NCBI GenBank assembly: GCA_902363595.1
Contig: CABJAP010000006.1
Location: 1 to 64,000 of the forward strand
DNA: 64,000 nucleotides
Origin: Clostridia bacterium
Lineage (GTDB): Bacteria > Bacillota > Clostridia > Peptostreptococcales > Anaerovoracaceae
Reading direction: 5' to 3'
Below, piece after piece: positions 52,303 to 61,349 of the stretch (position 1 is its first letter; every line of letters starts with the position of its first letter). The notes beneath the pieces were generated by a model that was given only the letters and a program-made list of their open reading frames with translations, was not told the origin of the DNA and made no database searches. Both the position numbers and the translations under genes were made by a program.

Positions 52303-52553
52303 CGGTTCTTTTTAAAAAACGCCTGTCTGCCCCATCTGGTGCGCCAGGCAAAGAAAAATACGCAAACCAGATAGGCCCAGCAGCAGATTGCATAACCATA
52401 AAGAAAAGGCATACCCAGAATAAAAGGGTATACCCGATTTTTTACAAATAGAATCCCCGGAAATTCGATGGCGCAAAATCCAAGAAGTAAAAGTACCCAT
52501 ATGAGAATCGCTTTTTTTCTGCAATTCTTTTTTTCCAGGCAAATCTTCTTCAT
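52299..52553 (-). CDS. Small two-TM membrane protein downstream of mgtE
   Basis: An 84-residue protein with a basic, Lys/Cys-containing N terminus, two hydrophobic segments (about residues 15-35 and 42-68) and a basic C terminus. In build it resembles small proteins (DUF3311-like) that accompany symporters, but it lies 10 nt after mgtE and is probably co-transcribed with it. I cannot name a function. Confidence 0.6.
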   Translation of the reverse strand: MKKICLEKKNCRKKAILIWVLLLLGFCAIEFPGILFVKNRVYPFILGMPFLYGYAICCWAYLVCVFFFAWRTRWGRQAFFKKNR

Positions 52554-52563
52554 AGATATCCTG

Positions 52564-53976
52564 TCACAGAACCAGAGCGGTCGCCATCAGCATATAAGTA
52601 ACCACCGATACCATATCGGTCAGGGATGAAATCATTGGCGTTGCCATCAGCGCAGGGTCGATGCCGATCTTTTTCGCCACCATCGGCAGCACGCTGCCGA
52701 TAATTTTCGCAGCAATGACGATGAGCAGCATGGATCCGCAAACCGTAGCCGCGATCATCGGCCCGTAGCCCCATCCTGCCGGCCCCGGTCCGGCTCCAGC
52801 TCCGCCCGGATCCAGCCAGCAGATGCGGATAAAATTGAGCGAGGACAAAACGATTCCAATGATTACGCTCACTCGGAATTCCTTCCAGATTACCCGTCCG
52901 ATATCGGAAAAATCAATGTCATCCAACGCCAGGCTTCGAATGATCAAAGTCGCCGACTGAGAACCCGAATTGCCTCCCGTTCCCATCAGCATGGGCATAT
53001 AAGCCACCAGACAGATCACCTGCGACAGAGTCGCTTCAAAGCTGGCGATAATACCTCCAGTTATAATATAGGAACACATCAAGATAAACAGCCAGGGCAA
53101 GCGGTTGCGCACATGACGCAGCACGCTCATGTCCAGATACTCCGTATCCGAATCATCCATGACGCCGGCCATACGTTCGATATCTTCCGTGGTTTCTTCC
53201 TCGATTACATCGAGAATATCGTCTACGGTAATGATTCCCACCAGCCGATGTTCTTTATCCACCACCGGTATGGCTAGAAACCCGTATTTTTTAAAGGCTT
53301 CCGAAACCTCTTCCTGGTCGTCGTATACGTTTACATAGACATAATCAGTCCCCATCAGCTCGGAAATCTTCACGTCATCATCATTAATCACCAGTGAACG
53401 CAGGGATACGATTCCCTCCAGTTTGCGTCCTTTTTCTTTAACATAACAAGTGTAGACCGTCTCGCTGTCCATTCCTTCTTTTTTGATATAAGCCAGCGCT
53501 TCACCGACGGTCATATTATCCTGCAGGCTGATATAATCCGGCGTCATCAGGCTGCCGGCGCTGTTCTCCGGATAGTTGAGAAAGGTGTTGATCAACTTTC
53601 GTTCTTCTTTCGGCGTTTTTTCCAGAATTTTATCCACCAGATTGGCCGGAAGTTCTTCCAGAACGTCGATCTTATCATCAAAGTCCAATTCTTTTATAAT
53701 GTAGCTGATTTCCTTGTCCGTGATCCCGTGAATGATCTCCACCTGGTCTTCGGAAGGCAGATAAGAAAACACCTCGACAGCGACATCCTTGGGAAGCATT
53801 CGAAAAACGATGATCGTCGATTCCACATCCAGCTTTTCCAGGACTTCCTCCAGAATCTCCCCAATATCCACTTCATTGTTCTTTAAAAGTTCATCTCTGG
53901 CCCTGAAATATTGTTTGTTTTCAATATATTCCAGAATTTCTTCTATGACCTGGTCAAAGTCTTTTTCACTGTCCAT
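52564..53976 (-). CDS. mgtE: Magnesium transporter MgtE
   Basis: A 470-residue MgtE. The N-terminal superhelical domain (about 1-125) and two CBS domains (about 130-250, with MTPDYISLQDNMTVGEALAYI and VVDKEHRLVGIITVDDILDVI) form the Mg2+ sensor that closes the pore when Mg2+ is high. Five membrane segments follow, with the pore motif PMLMGTGGNSGSQSAT. An insert rich in Gly, Pro and Ala near residues 405-420 in a membrane loop is unusual. The ATG at 53976 has AAAGGAGG upstream. No M-box riboswitch is visible. Confidence 0.95.
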   Translation of the reverse strand: MDSEKDFDQVIEEILEYIENKQYFRARDELLKNNEVDIGEILEEVLEKLDVESTIIVFRMLPKDVAVEVFSYLPSEDQVEIIHGITDKEISYIIKELDFDDKIDVLEELPANLVDKILEKTPKEERKLINTFLNYPENSAGSLMTPDYISLQDNMTVGEALAYIKKEGMDSETVYTCYVKEKGRKLEGIVSLRSLVINDDDVKISELMGTDYVYVNVYDDQEEVSEAFKKYGFLAIPVVDKEHRLVGIITVDDILDVIEEETTEDIERMAGVMDDSDTEYLDMSVLRHVRNRLPWLFILMCSYIITGGIIASFEATLSQVICLVAYMPMLMGTGGNSGSQSATLIIRSLALDDIDFSDIGRVIWKEFRVSVIIGIVLSSLNFIRICWLDPGGAGAGPGPAGWGYGPMIAATVCGSMLLIVIAAKIIGSVLPMVAKKIGIDPALMATPMISSLTDMVSVVTYMLMATALVL

Positions 53977-54140
53977 AGGCGTTCCTCCTTTCTTCACGAA
54001 ATAGCGGCTTCATTTTACCACAAGATGCGAGCTGTGTCGAGCATCTTTCAGCCCCGCTGCATATCGGAATTTTTGGTCCCTGCCAGGTTTCAATCATAGA
54101 GAATATCAGTATTTAATAAACCCAGGAGACTACCCCGAAC

Positions 54141-55211
54141 TCACTCTGTCCCTTTCAGGTTTTTCAAAATGTTTTCAGCAAAGGCTTGCGCCCGCTTTTC
54201 AATGCCATCGGACTTGAGAATGGATCTGGGATCGTTGGCCGTTTCCAGCAGCGCGAAGTGACCCGGCAGGCGGAACGTCTTATTCATATTGAGGGCGCTG
54301 ATCATCTGCTGAGCAACGATGTCGCCGCCGCTGTAGCCGGAAACGACGATCCCGAACAAGCTTTTGTCGTAAAACTTGTGGGTCATCACCAGAGCGGTCA
54401 GACGGTTGATAAACGCGGCAATATTGGCCCCCACCGCATCATTGTAATTGGGGCAGACCAGAACCAGCGCGTCCGATTCCAGGATCGCCGGATAAACCTC
54501 TTCCACAATGGGCCCTCCGTAAAAACATTTTTCCTCTTCAGCAAAATGCTTGCAGGTTTCATAAGGGCAGCCCTGGCAATCGAGAACCTTTCCGTTGCGC
54601 AGAGAAATCTCCTGAATATCGCAGCAGCCCAGATGCTCTTTGACCAGTTCCCACAGACTCAAGCTGTTAGAAGTTTTTCGATCGCTGGCATGAAGCATCA
54701 AAATCTTAGGCCGCTCCTTCTTTTTTTCCGCGTATTCAAGGATGTTAAATACCAGCTGCCGACCGGCCACGATATAGGCCCCCAGATTATCCATATGCAG
54801 ATTTTGGGCGCGTATATTGAAATTTTTAAGAGATCGGGTTCCCTCTACAAGAGGCCGGCCCGGAAAGGTGCAGCCTGACCGGTTGGCGCTGAACACAAAT
54901 TCTCGGGAGATGGATTTTGTGAATAATTCACTGTTGCCGTCTATGATCACGCCCCCTACGCTGCCTTCAAAGCAATCCCGACGCAGACGAATCTGCTTGA
55001 GCATGTTATAGTATTCCAAATTGATTCCTGACTCACCCAGAGAAATGGAAAACAAGATCTTTTTATTCCGCAGATCCGCCTTCTCGAATTCCTCCATCGT
55101 TACAATCTCATCATAGCTGTATCCCTTCAAGCTGGCATCCAAAATAGATTGAAGCCTTTGCGCCTTCCTGGTCTCACTGCACAGCGGGTTGACTAGTACA
55201 AACTGTCCCAC
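54141..55211 (-). CDS. Iron-sulfur flavoprotein-like oxidoreductase with extra N-terminal domain
   Basis: A 356-residue protein. The C-terminal half (about 165-350) is a flavodoxin-like FMN reductase domain (KILMLHASDRKTSNSLSLWE, then LVCPNYNDAVGANIAAFINR) with a Cys cluster DCQGCPYETCKHFAEEEKC, the kind that holds an iron-sulfur centre in iron-sulfur flavoproteins. The N-terminal 150 residues are an added domain I do not recognise. GTG start after GGAGGG. It is the third gene of the operon with the Rossmann dehydrogenase-like gene and the 1,626-residue protein, so an electron-transfer role in that pathway is plausible. Confidence 0.8.
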   Translation of the reverse strand: MGQFVLVNPLCSETRKAQRLQSILDASLKGYSYDEIVTMEEFEKADLRNKKILFSISLGESGINLEYYNMLKQIRLRRDCFEGSVGGVIIDGNSELFTKSISREFVFSANRSGCTFPGRPLVEGTRSLKNFNIRAQNLHMDNLGAYIVAGRQLVFNILEYAEKKKERPKILMLHASDRKTSNSLSLWELVKEHLGCCDIQEISLRNGKVLDCQGCPYETCKHFAEEEKCFYGGPIVEEVYPAILESDALVLVCPNYNDAVGANIAAFINRLTALVMTHKFYDKSLFGIVVSGYSGGDIVAQQMISALNMNKTFRLPGHFALLETANDPRSILKSDGIEKRAQAFAENILKNLKGTE

Positions 55212-55242
55212 AAAAAATCCCTCCTTGTAATCTGATCCAATG

Positions 55243-56235
55243 TTAGAGTAATTCGCTCAAACGTTCATAAGCGTATTTGATACGCGAAAACAGCGCCTCC
55301 GGCAGAGGAAGATCCTCTACCTCGATTCCATAAGGCGTCCTTCTGTTTTTCACTCCCAAAAAAGCACCCCTGTCCTCCTTGCCGAAATAGACCGAACTGT
55401 AATGCCAATTCCCACTGAGCGCAGCCAGAATGGAAAGGGATCCTGATGACAGCGCTGGTGCGATAAATGGTTTAAATCCCAGCTCTCTGGTCTTGAGATT
55501 GGATTCTGCCGCCAGCCTGGTCAGCTCTTTTGAAAGCAGATCATCGTAGTGCTCCAAACTGTTGGCAATCACCAAATCTTCGCCGTGGGGCCCAAACGCC
55601 CGACCCTCTGCCAAAAAGGAAGCAAACCGCTCATCCCTGCGGGCAAAATAAAGGGCCCTCGCATTCATCACACCAAGGCCGTAGCCCTGGACCTGTTCCC
55701 TTTTCAACCCGGTGCTAAGTGCCGCTTTGCAGAGGGGATCCACCGGATCGGAAACAACGGCAAAAAGGCCGCCGAACCCGCACTGCACCGCCTGCCGGGC
55801 AAACTGTCCCACCAGCTCTGCATTGGCGGAAAGCTGGGCCATCCGCACATCGGCTGTATCGCCTCCCACAGGCGGCACTCCTTTGGATGCGCAGAAAATC
55901 ATTACATCACAATCGAAAAGATGTCTCGCGTCCACCGCCTCAACCTCCGGCAGATGACTGTGATCCAAAGGCTGGTCGATCTGATTGATCTCCATTTCAA
56001 AACGTGCAGCTACCTTGGGATCCAGATCGCAGATGCCGATGGAAGCGATTTGTTCGCCGCCCAAGAGCCGAAGCCCGATCAGCAGCATGCTCCCCACATC
56101 CCCCAAAGCCAGCAGATTGACCCGTTTTTTTCTATCCGCAGCAAATAGGTTTTGCCCATCTGGTCTGATAAAAAAGGTTTCCTGTTTCACATTGATTACC
56201 GCTGGTTCCTCGAACAACTCACTTAATCGTTTCAT
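55243..56235 (-). CDS. Lactate/malate dehydrogenase-like Rossmann protein
   Basis: A 330-residue protein with an N-terminal Rossmann NAD(P) site (LLALGDVGSMLLIGLRLLGG) and a layout like lactate/malate dehydrogenases, including VVSDPVDPLCKAAL. The usual substrate-binding Arg/His pair is not obvious, so it may be a divergent family with a different substrate. The ATG overlaps the stop of the 1,626-residue gene (ATGA) and the flavoprotein gene follows after 31 nt. Tight coupling means that the three act together. Confidence 0.75.
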   Translation of the reverse strand: MKRLSELFEEPAVINVKQETFFIRPDGQNLFAADRKKRVNLLALGDVGSMLLIGLRLLGGEQIASIGICDLDPKVAARFEMEINQIDQPLDHSHLPEVEAVDARHLFDCDVMIFCASKGVPPVGGDTADVRMAQLSANAELVGQFARQAVQCGFGGLFAVVSDPVDPLCKAALSTGLKREQVQGYGLGVMNARALYFARRDERFASFLAEGRAFGPHGEDLVIANSLEHYDDLLSKELTRLAAESNLKTRELGFKPFIAPALSSGSLSILAALSGNWHYSSVYFGKEDRGAFLGVKNRRTPYGIEVEDLPLPEALFSRIKYAYERLSELL

Positions 56236-59200
56236 ACTATTACACTCTCCAGTCTGATGAGTTTTTCAATTCCGTTGAGCAGATATCCTGACGGCGCCAG
56301 GTTCATATCGTAATTCATATAGCTTCCCAAATCGGGCACTCTCGGCGAAATGACAGCTTCCGAAAGTCTTTGAAGCGTCAGCTTGCGTTCGAACACATTC
56401 TGATAAGCTTCTTCCAGAGCCAAGAAGATGTTTCTGGCATTTTTAAGACAAACCATGGAAAACTGATAGACCGCTTCCCTGGAAGCATCCGAGAGAAAGG
56501 TGGGCGCCCCGTAAGGCAGGATCAGGTTGATGGATGCCTGAAGGCTGGATTCGGTCTCATATTCCCGTTTCACGCCGTCTCCGCCGATGAAGGGATAGAG
56601 GCTGGATTCTACAAACCAGCTTTTTAGATTGGGAATAAAGTAGGCGCTGTCTACCTTTCTTCCCTGGATGGTCATCAGATCCTTTCCTCTGCCCGACAGC
56701 AATCCCACCACCAGTTTGCTCACTTCCACCTGGTTATCTTTCAGCACCGGGTCCAGTTCCTGCATTCGATAACCCTTATGCAGCAGATCGTCCACCAGGA
56801 TCACCGGACGCCCAAAAGATTTAATGGTCTTAACCTGATTGGCAATGGGTGAATAATAAGGATATTCTTCAATGCTAAAATCCTTCAAATCCGGATCGAA
56901 CCGTTTTTCCGTATGAATCGTCTTGGTCACGGTATTGGGTACCGCCATGCCGCGGAGAATTTTCCCGAAAGGCACGCACATGTACGGTCCCAGCTTTCTG
57001 ACTTTCGTCGGTTCCGAGGGAACACCGTTGTCTGCGGTTACCATGTTGATGATCTTATGATGCATAACGCCCGAATTGAAAGATAGTACCAAGTTGCCGG
57101 GATACAGCTTGGTCAAAGCCATTTGCAGATCAATATGAGCTTGCCCCATGACTTCCAAAATCTTCTCGTTTTTATCAAAGGGATCTTTCAGAACCGTATC
57201 CATGTTCTGGAACACCGAAAGCGGGCTCTTCATATCTACTTCGTAGATCCCGGTTCCTGTTCCGCTTATTACAATTTCTTCAAACCCCTGACGCTTGAGA
57301 ACAGAAAGGATAGCATCGTTTTTATCCTCCCCCACGATTGGGTGATAAACCGCATAAGTTACATCTTCCTGCAGAGCCTGGGAGATTGTTTCAGTCAAGA
57401 CCAGCTGCACAATATCGCGGATCGTCGTATCATGGGAAAAGTAGATGCCGCCAATCACAATAATTCTTCCTGTGGCCTTTTCCCGCAGATAAGCAGCGAT
57501 TTCTGCATTTTTAAACTCTTCATACAGGCGGGCGGTGGTAATTTCTTTCACTGCTGCCATAGCGCAAACCTGGTCGTTCTTTCCACCGTCACGGATCGCG
57601 ACTGTTCTCACCTCCGGACGGTTGAGGTAATCCTTTAGTCTGTAATAATTATGTCCCCGCGCCTTGATCTCAGCTTCCAAATCCCGGAGGATCGCGCTCC
57701 CTCTGTGATCCAGCGGTTCGAATTGAATCATTTTCGTCTGAAGAATACTCTTATATTGAGGCTCTCTCAGATAGAGGCTGTTGTCGTAAATATAGTTTTG
57801 AGCCACCGGATCGATCAAATTGGAAATATCCCGGTTATAATCGATGTTTTCACGGATCCTGGTAGAGCTGATATCCTCCAGATGAACTGGCAGCGTCAAT
57901 TCTACCACTTTCCCTGAGATCATGCGATAAGCCTCCGTCAAATCCTCTTTCTTCTCCTCTCCTTCTTCTGCGCTCTCCCTGCGGAACACCACATGATTGA
58001 AGGTATGAATGGAGTTTTTTGAAGGAGCTGCTTTATAGGAAGAAGCGTTGATAACCACGTCGCTGCCGACAACGATATACAGCTCTTTATCTGGCATCAT
58101 TCGTCGCAGCTTTTCCAAATCTTTGGGATTGGCGATGTTAATCGGTTCATCGTCTGGAAAAATGTACACATTTCCTTCATCCGCCACAGACATGGTGATG
58201 ATTTTCCTGCGGATCATTCTCGGCTGTGTTTTTTTAGACCAGGAAAATTCATCCAGCGCCAGATAAACTTCAAAATCCAGATCCCGGATGGATGTGACAA
58301 TCCCCTTGTGGCTGAGGGAAAAAGGATCGAAGGTTCCTGGAAAAAAGGCCACTTTTTTCCGCTCCATGGGGCTGAAGCTTCCATTTTCCAAAATATATTC
58401 GGAAATAAAACGGTAAATATGGTTCAAGGCCGCAGCGCTGGTGAAAAAGGTCAGTTCATTTTCTTTCTGATCGATGATCAGCGTCAGCATTTTCTTGCTG
58501 ATCCTCTGAAAAATATTATGTTTTCTTTCCAAATCCAGCATGGGACTGCCGAAAATATGCTGACCAATGACCATGAACGCTTCTTGGCTGACAACTTCAT
58601 TGTAATTTGCAAGACCGCGCAAAAGCATGCCCAAGAGCGTCTGTTTTCTGCGATTGTATTCTTCACCGGACTGTGGAAACCGGTTCTGATATTCCGGGAA
58701 TCTTTTGATGATCTCTCCAACCGTATCCAAAGTGACAGATGCCACCTTTTCATTGGTGTTTTCCAGAAGCTTTCTAAAATCTCCCAAAAGCTCATCCAGC
58801 TCATTGGGGTGCAGATAGAGAGCCAATGCCCCCAAATATTCAGGGATATACTTGGAAAATTGATATTCACCGATTTCCAGCCCTTTGGTCAATTCGATAA
58901 CCAACTCGTTCCTCTGGTCCAGCGGCAGCAGAGGAATCACTTCTTGCAAGCCTTTGCCGGCGATATGGCGCACGGTGACCCGTTCACTGACCTTAATCAG
59001 ATTGGACAGGTGGGTGGCCACGTGAAGGACTTCGCTAACATTGCCTTTTTTGACCTCATCCAGCAAAAATTCAATATTTACTTCTTTAATGACCCACGGT
59101 GTATCTACCTTAAGATTTTCCAGAAAAATATCGGATGCCGCATCCTCGCTCTCATATAAAAGCTCTTCATACTCTGTCATTTCCTTATCAAAAATATGCA

Positions 59201-61112
59201 GATTTTCTTTGATTTTAAATTTCAGATAAACAGCACTCAAAGGTACTTTTTCGAGCTCCATATTCTTCATAATCGCTTCTGCTTGATCACAAGTCCGCTG
59301 ATCTTGTTCGGTCTGCGTCATGTAATTTATAAATCGCAGGGCAGCGATCTTGATTTCTAAAGATTTACGAAAGGAAGCTTGATGGACAAATTTGAGGAGA
59401 CGCTCCTTCTCATCCTCGCCGCACATGTCCATGGGAATGTTGAGCATAGAATCCAAAAGAACAAACATCGCCGAATCATCTATATATAGATTGCGGAAAA
59501 AGTCCAAAAATATTTTCAGATATGCTTCGCATTCATCCTTTCTGCAGTTGTCCAGTGCCGAACGCAGTACAATTTTTAAGGTATAGCCGATCCATCGCTT
59601 ATGCTGATCAGTAACCTTATGGTCGGGAAAGATAATTTTTTGCAGATAAGTCCGAAAAAGGCCCAGACTGTCGGCCTCTCTGCGGCCGCTTTTTACGCCT
59701 TCTGGCAGCTCCTTGCGGTATTCTTCATCGTAACCGGCGATTAATTCGCCCATCAAAAACGCAGCCTGCCTTCGAATATCTCCTTCTCTATGAGTCAGAA
59801 GATCGTAGAGAAAATGCAAGGTCATTAGTTTTTGTTTCTGTGTCATATAAGTGGAATATTCATCGAGAATATTGATATATGCCCGCAGATTTTTCCACTG
59901 TTTTTCACTGCGAGCCGCTTCAATGAGATTTCCAAAAGCAGCCTGATTATTAAATTTGTTCATAAGACTAATGTTATGCTCAATGGCCAGATATTTCAGC
60001 TGGTCGATCACTTCGACCGGCGACAGCAGCGCCGGATCCTTGCGTTCCGGCGGACTGAGGCGGCTGCAATCCAGATCTGTGCTTACGCCTCTGCTGATCA
60101 TATACTCTTCAAAGTCCTTGAGTTTGGCATAAACCCGTTTATAGCGGACTGTCTTAGCTTCGTCCACATTGTCCAGCTTACCCAGAATTACTTGAAAGGC
60201 TTGTTTGAGGGTGTAAAAATGAACGTTCTCAGTACCGTCTTCCTCCCGGCTGCTCTTGACCCGAAAATCTGCGTAGATGAGGATCAGCGATTCAATGGAC
60301 AGGTTTTCAAGTTCCAAGTCCCAGGTAGAATGGTTGCTGGCAATGTGGGCGATTAAGGGCATGCCGTTTCTTTTCAGGAACTCATCCGTATAATAATAAT
60401 GCAAGTATGGGATCCGCTTGGCGTCTGCTCCCTTACAGCCATATTTACCAATATCATGGCCTGCCGCAGCCCCGGATACCAGCGCCAGATCCACAGGTGA
60501 TCCCGCCTCGGCCAGCTGTCTTGCCACATGCAGGGCCACATGATGCACCCCGCAAATATGCCCAACGGTATTAAAGGGCGTGATTTCCTTGCCGATGCGC
60601 ATGAACTCCAGCAGGTAATTAGAACGAAAATACGCCAGAAAATTCAAGTATTCCTCCCTGGCCGGACAGGTATCCACCTCCTCAGGATTTAAAAGCTCCA
60701 TATGCAAAAGAGGGGAAAAGCCGTCTTTGTCTCTCCTGTAAGAAAAAACCGTATGCAGCACCTCCAGATAAAACAATTTTGCCGCTTTGTAGGTTTCATT
60801 TTTTCTATTTTGAGAATCGTTTCCGGGAAATAGCTCTGCTATGGTATCTTCATATACATAAGCAAGCCACCCTTCTTCCGGCTTCGGGCTTAATTCTTCC
60901 ATCGTCGCTTCAGCCAGAACAAGCACGCTAAAGCAGCTGATTCCTTTCTTTTCCGCCATCTGCTCAGCCTTCTTTTTCCAATTGTTCTGCGACAGCAGGC
61001 TATTCATAGTTTTTTTTGAAAGTTTTATTCTTTTCAGAAACTGTTTCTCTGTTAAATTCTTCTCTAATTTCTTGTATAACTGCAACGCCGTCTTGTTCAC
61101 CAAACGCTCCAC
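56232..61112 (-). CDS. 1,626-residue HD / NadD-like / phosphoribosyltransferase-like fusion protein
   Basis: A very large cytosolic protein. Residues about 180-290 form an HD phosphohydrolase domain (HH at 190-191, GHDIGKYG 218-225, HIASNHSTWD 256-265). Residues about 370-900 are helical repeats. A NadD/CoaD-type nucleotidyltransferase spans 919-1110, with FPGTFDPFSLSHKG at 924-937 and ISSTRIR at 1091-1097. A possible acetyltransferase-like part (about 1130-1300) precedes a phosphoribosyltransferase-like region with VILVDDLLHKGYR at 1437-1449. Domains suggest nucleotide-cofactor metabolism, as NadD and the HD enzyme YqeK are linked elsewhere. The frame opens at GTG 61112, but TTG 61103 or GTG 61100 sit better after GGGAGG. 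First gene of a three-gene operon. Confidence 0.75.
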   Translation of the reverse strand: MERLVNKTALQLYKKLEKNLTEKQFLKRIKLSKKTMNSLLSQNNWKKKAEQMAEKKGISCFSVLVLAEATMEELSPKPEEGWLAYVYEDTIAELFPGNDSQNRKNETYKAAKLFYLEVLHTVFSYRRDKDGFSPLLHMELLNPEEVDTCPAREEYLNFLAYFRSNYLLEFMRIGKEITPFNTVGHICGVHHVALHVARQLAEAGSPVDLALVSGAAAGHDIGKYGCKGADAKRIPYLHYYYTDEFLKRNGMPLIAHIASNHSTWDLELENLSIESLILIYADFRVKSSREEDGTENVHFYTLKQAFQVILGKLDNVDEAKTVRYKRVYAKLKDFEEYMISRGVSTDLDCSRLSPPERKDPALLSPVEVIDQLKYLAIEHNISLMNKFNNQAAFGNLIEAARSEKQWKNLRAYINILDEYSTYMTQKQKLMTLHFLYDLLTHREGDIRRQAAFLMGELIAGYDEEYRKELPEGVKSGRREADSLGLFRTYLQKIIFPDHKVTDQHKRWIGYTLKIVLRSALDNCRKDECEAYLKIFLDFFRNLYIDDSAMFVLLDSMLNIPMDMCGEDEKERLLKFVHQASFRKSLEIKIAALRFINYMTQTEQDQRTCDQAEAIMKNMELEKVPLSAVYLKFKIKENLHIFDKEMTEYEELLYESEDAASDIFLENLKVDTPWVIKEVNIEFLLDEVKKGNVSEVLHVATHLSNLIKVSERVTVRHIAGKGLQEVIPLLPLDQRNELVIELTKGLEIGEYQFSKYIPEYLGALALYLHPNELDELLGDFRKLLENTNEKVASVTLDTVGEIIKRFPEYQNRFPQSGEEYNRRKQTLLGMLLRGLANYNEVVSQEAFMVIGQHIFGSPMLDLERKHNIFQRISKKMLTLIIDQKENELTFFTSAAALNHIYRFISEYILENGSFSPMERKKVAFFPGTFDPFSLSHKGIVTSIRDLDFEVYLALDEFSWSKKTQPRMIRRKIITMSVADEGNVYIFPDDEPINIANPKDLEKLRRMMPDKELYIVVGSDVVINASSYKAAPSKNSIHTFNHVVFRRESAEEGEEKKEDLTEAYRMISGKVVELTLPVHLEDISSTRIRENIDYNRDISNLIDPVAQNYIYDNSLYLREPQYKSILQTKMIQFEPLDHRGSAILRDLEAEIKARGHNYYRLKDYLNRPEVRTVAIRDGGKNDQVCAMAAVKEITTARLYEEFKNAEIAAYLREKATGRIIVIGGIYFSHDTTIRDIVQLVLTETISQALQEDVTYAVYHPIVGEDKNDAILSVLKRQGFEEIVISGTGTGIYEVDMKSPLSVFQNMDTVLKDPFDKNEKILEVMGQAHIDLQMALTKLYPGNLVLSFNSGVMHHKIINMVTADNGVPSEPTKVRKLGPYMCVPFGKILRGMAVPNTVTKTIHTEKRFDPDLKDFSIEEYPYYSPIANQVKTIKSFGRPVILVDDLLHKGYRMQELDPVLKDNQVEVSKLVVGLLSGRGKDLMTIQGRKVDSAYFIPNLKSWFVESSLYPFIGGDGVKREYETESSLQASINLILPYGAPTFLSDASREAVYQFSMVCLKNARNIFLALEEAYQNVFERKLTLQRLSEAVISPRVPDLGSYMNYDMNLAPSGYLLNGIEKLIRLESVIV

Positions 61113-61133
61113 CTCCCATATACGTTTATTATG

Positions 61134-61162
61134 CTATTTTTGTGACTTTTTTACAAGTTTTT
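61134..61162 (-). promoter_or_regulatory. Probable promoter of the 1,626-residue protein operon
   Basis: On the minus strand TTGTAA, a 17-nt spacer and CATAAT lie upstream of the start codon. The boxes are close to sigma-A consensus; coordinates are accurate to within a few bases. Confidence 0.5.
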
Positions 61163-61179
61163 CTTGCTTTCTCGTGTTC

Positions 61180-61194
61180 GAGAAACAGTTTCTC
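61180..61194. promoter_or_regulatory. 15-bp palindrome in the gdh divergent region
   Basis: GAGAAACAGTTTCTC is a perfect palindrome around a central A. It lies between the divergent promoters of the large operon and gdh, where it could bind a repressor serving either gene. Confidence 0.45.
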
Positions 61195-61258
61195 ACATAT
61201 GAAACCTTTTGCTCATTTTTCAGAAAATTAAAACTTTGCATGGAAAGATTGAATTATA

Positions 61259-61287
61259 TTGACTACAATTTACCAAAGTGCTATATT
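61259..61287 (+). promoter_or_regulatory. Sigma-A promoter of the glutamate dehydrogenase gene
   Basis: TTGACT (61259-61264), a 17-nt spacer and TATATT (61282-61287), 62 nt before the start codon. Confidence 0.8.
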
Positions 61288-61349
61288 TTAAGGTGTTAAA
61301 GGCTTTATATTTATTGCGAGAATATAAGAGAAAAAGAGGAGAAAATCAA

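Noticed and set aside
52564..54140. M-box magnesium riboswitch before mgtE
   Set aside because: The 165 bases upstream of mgtE show none of the M-box landmarks.
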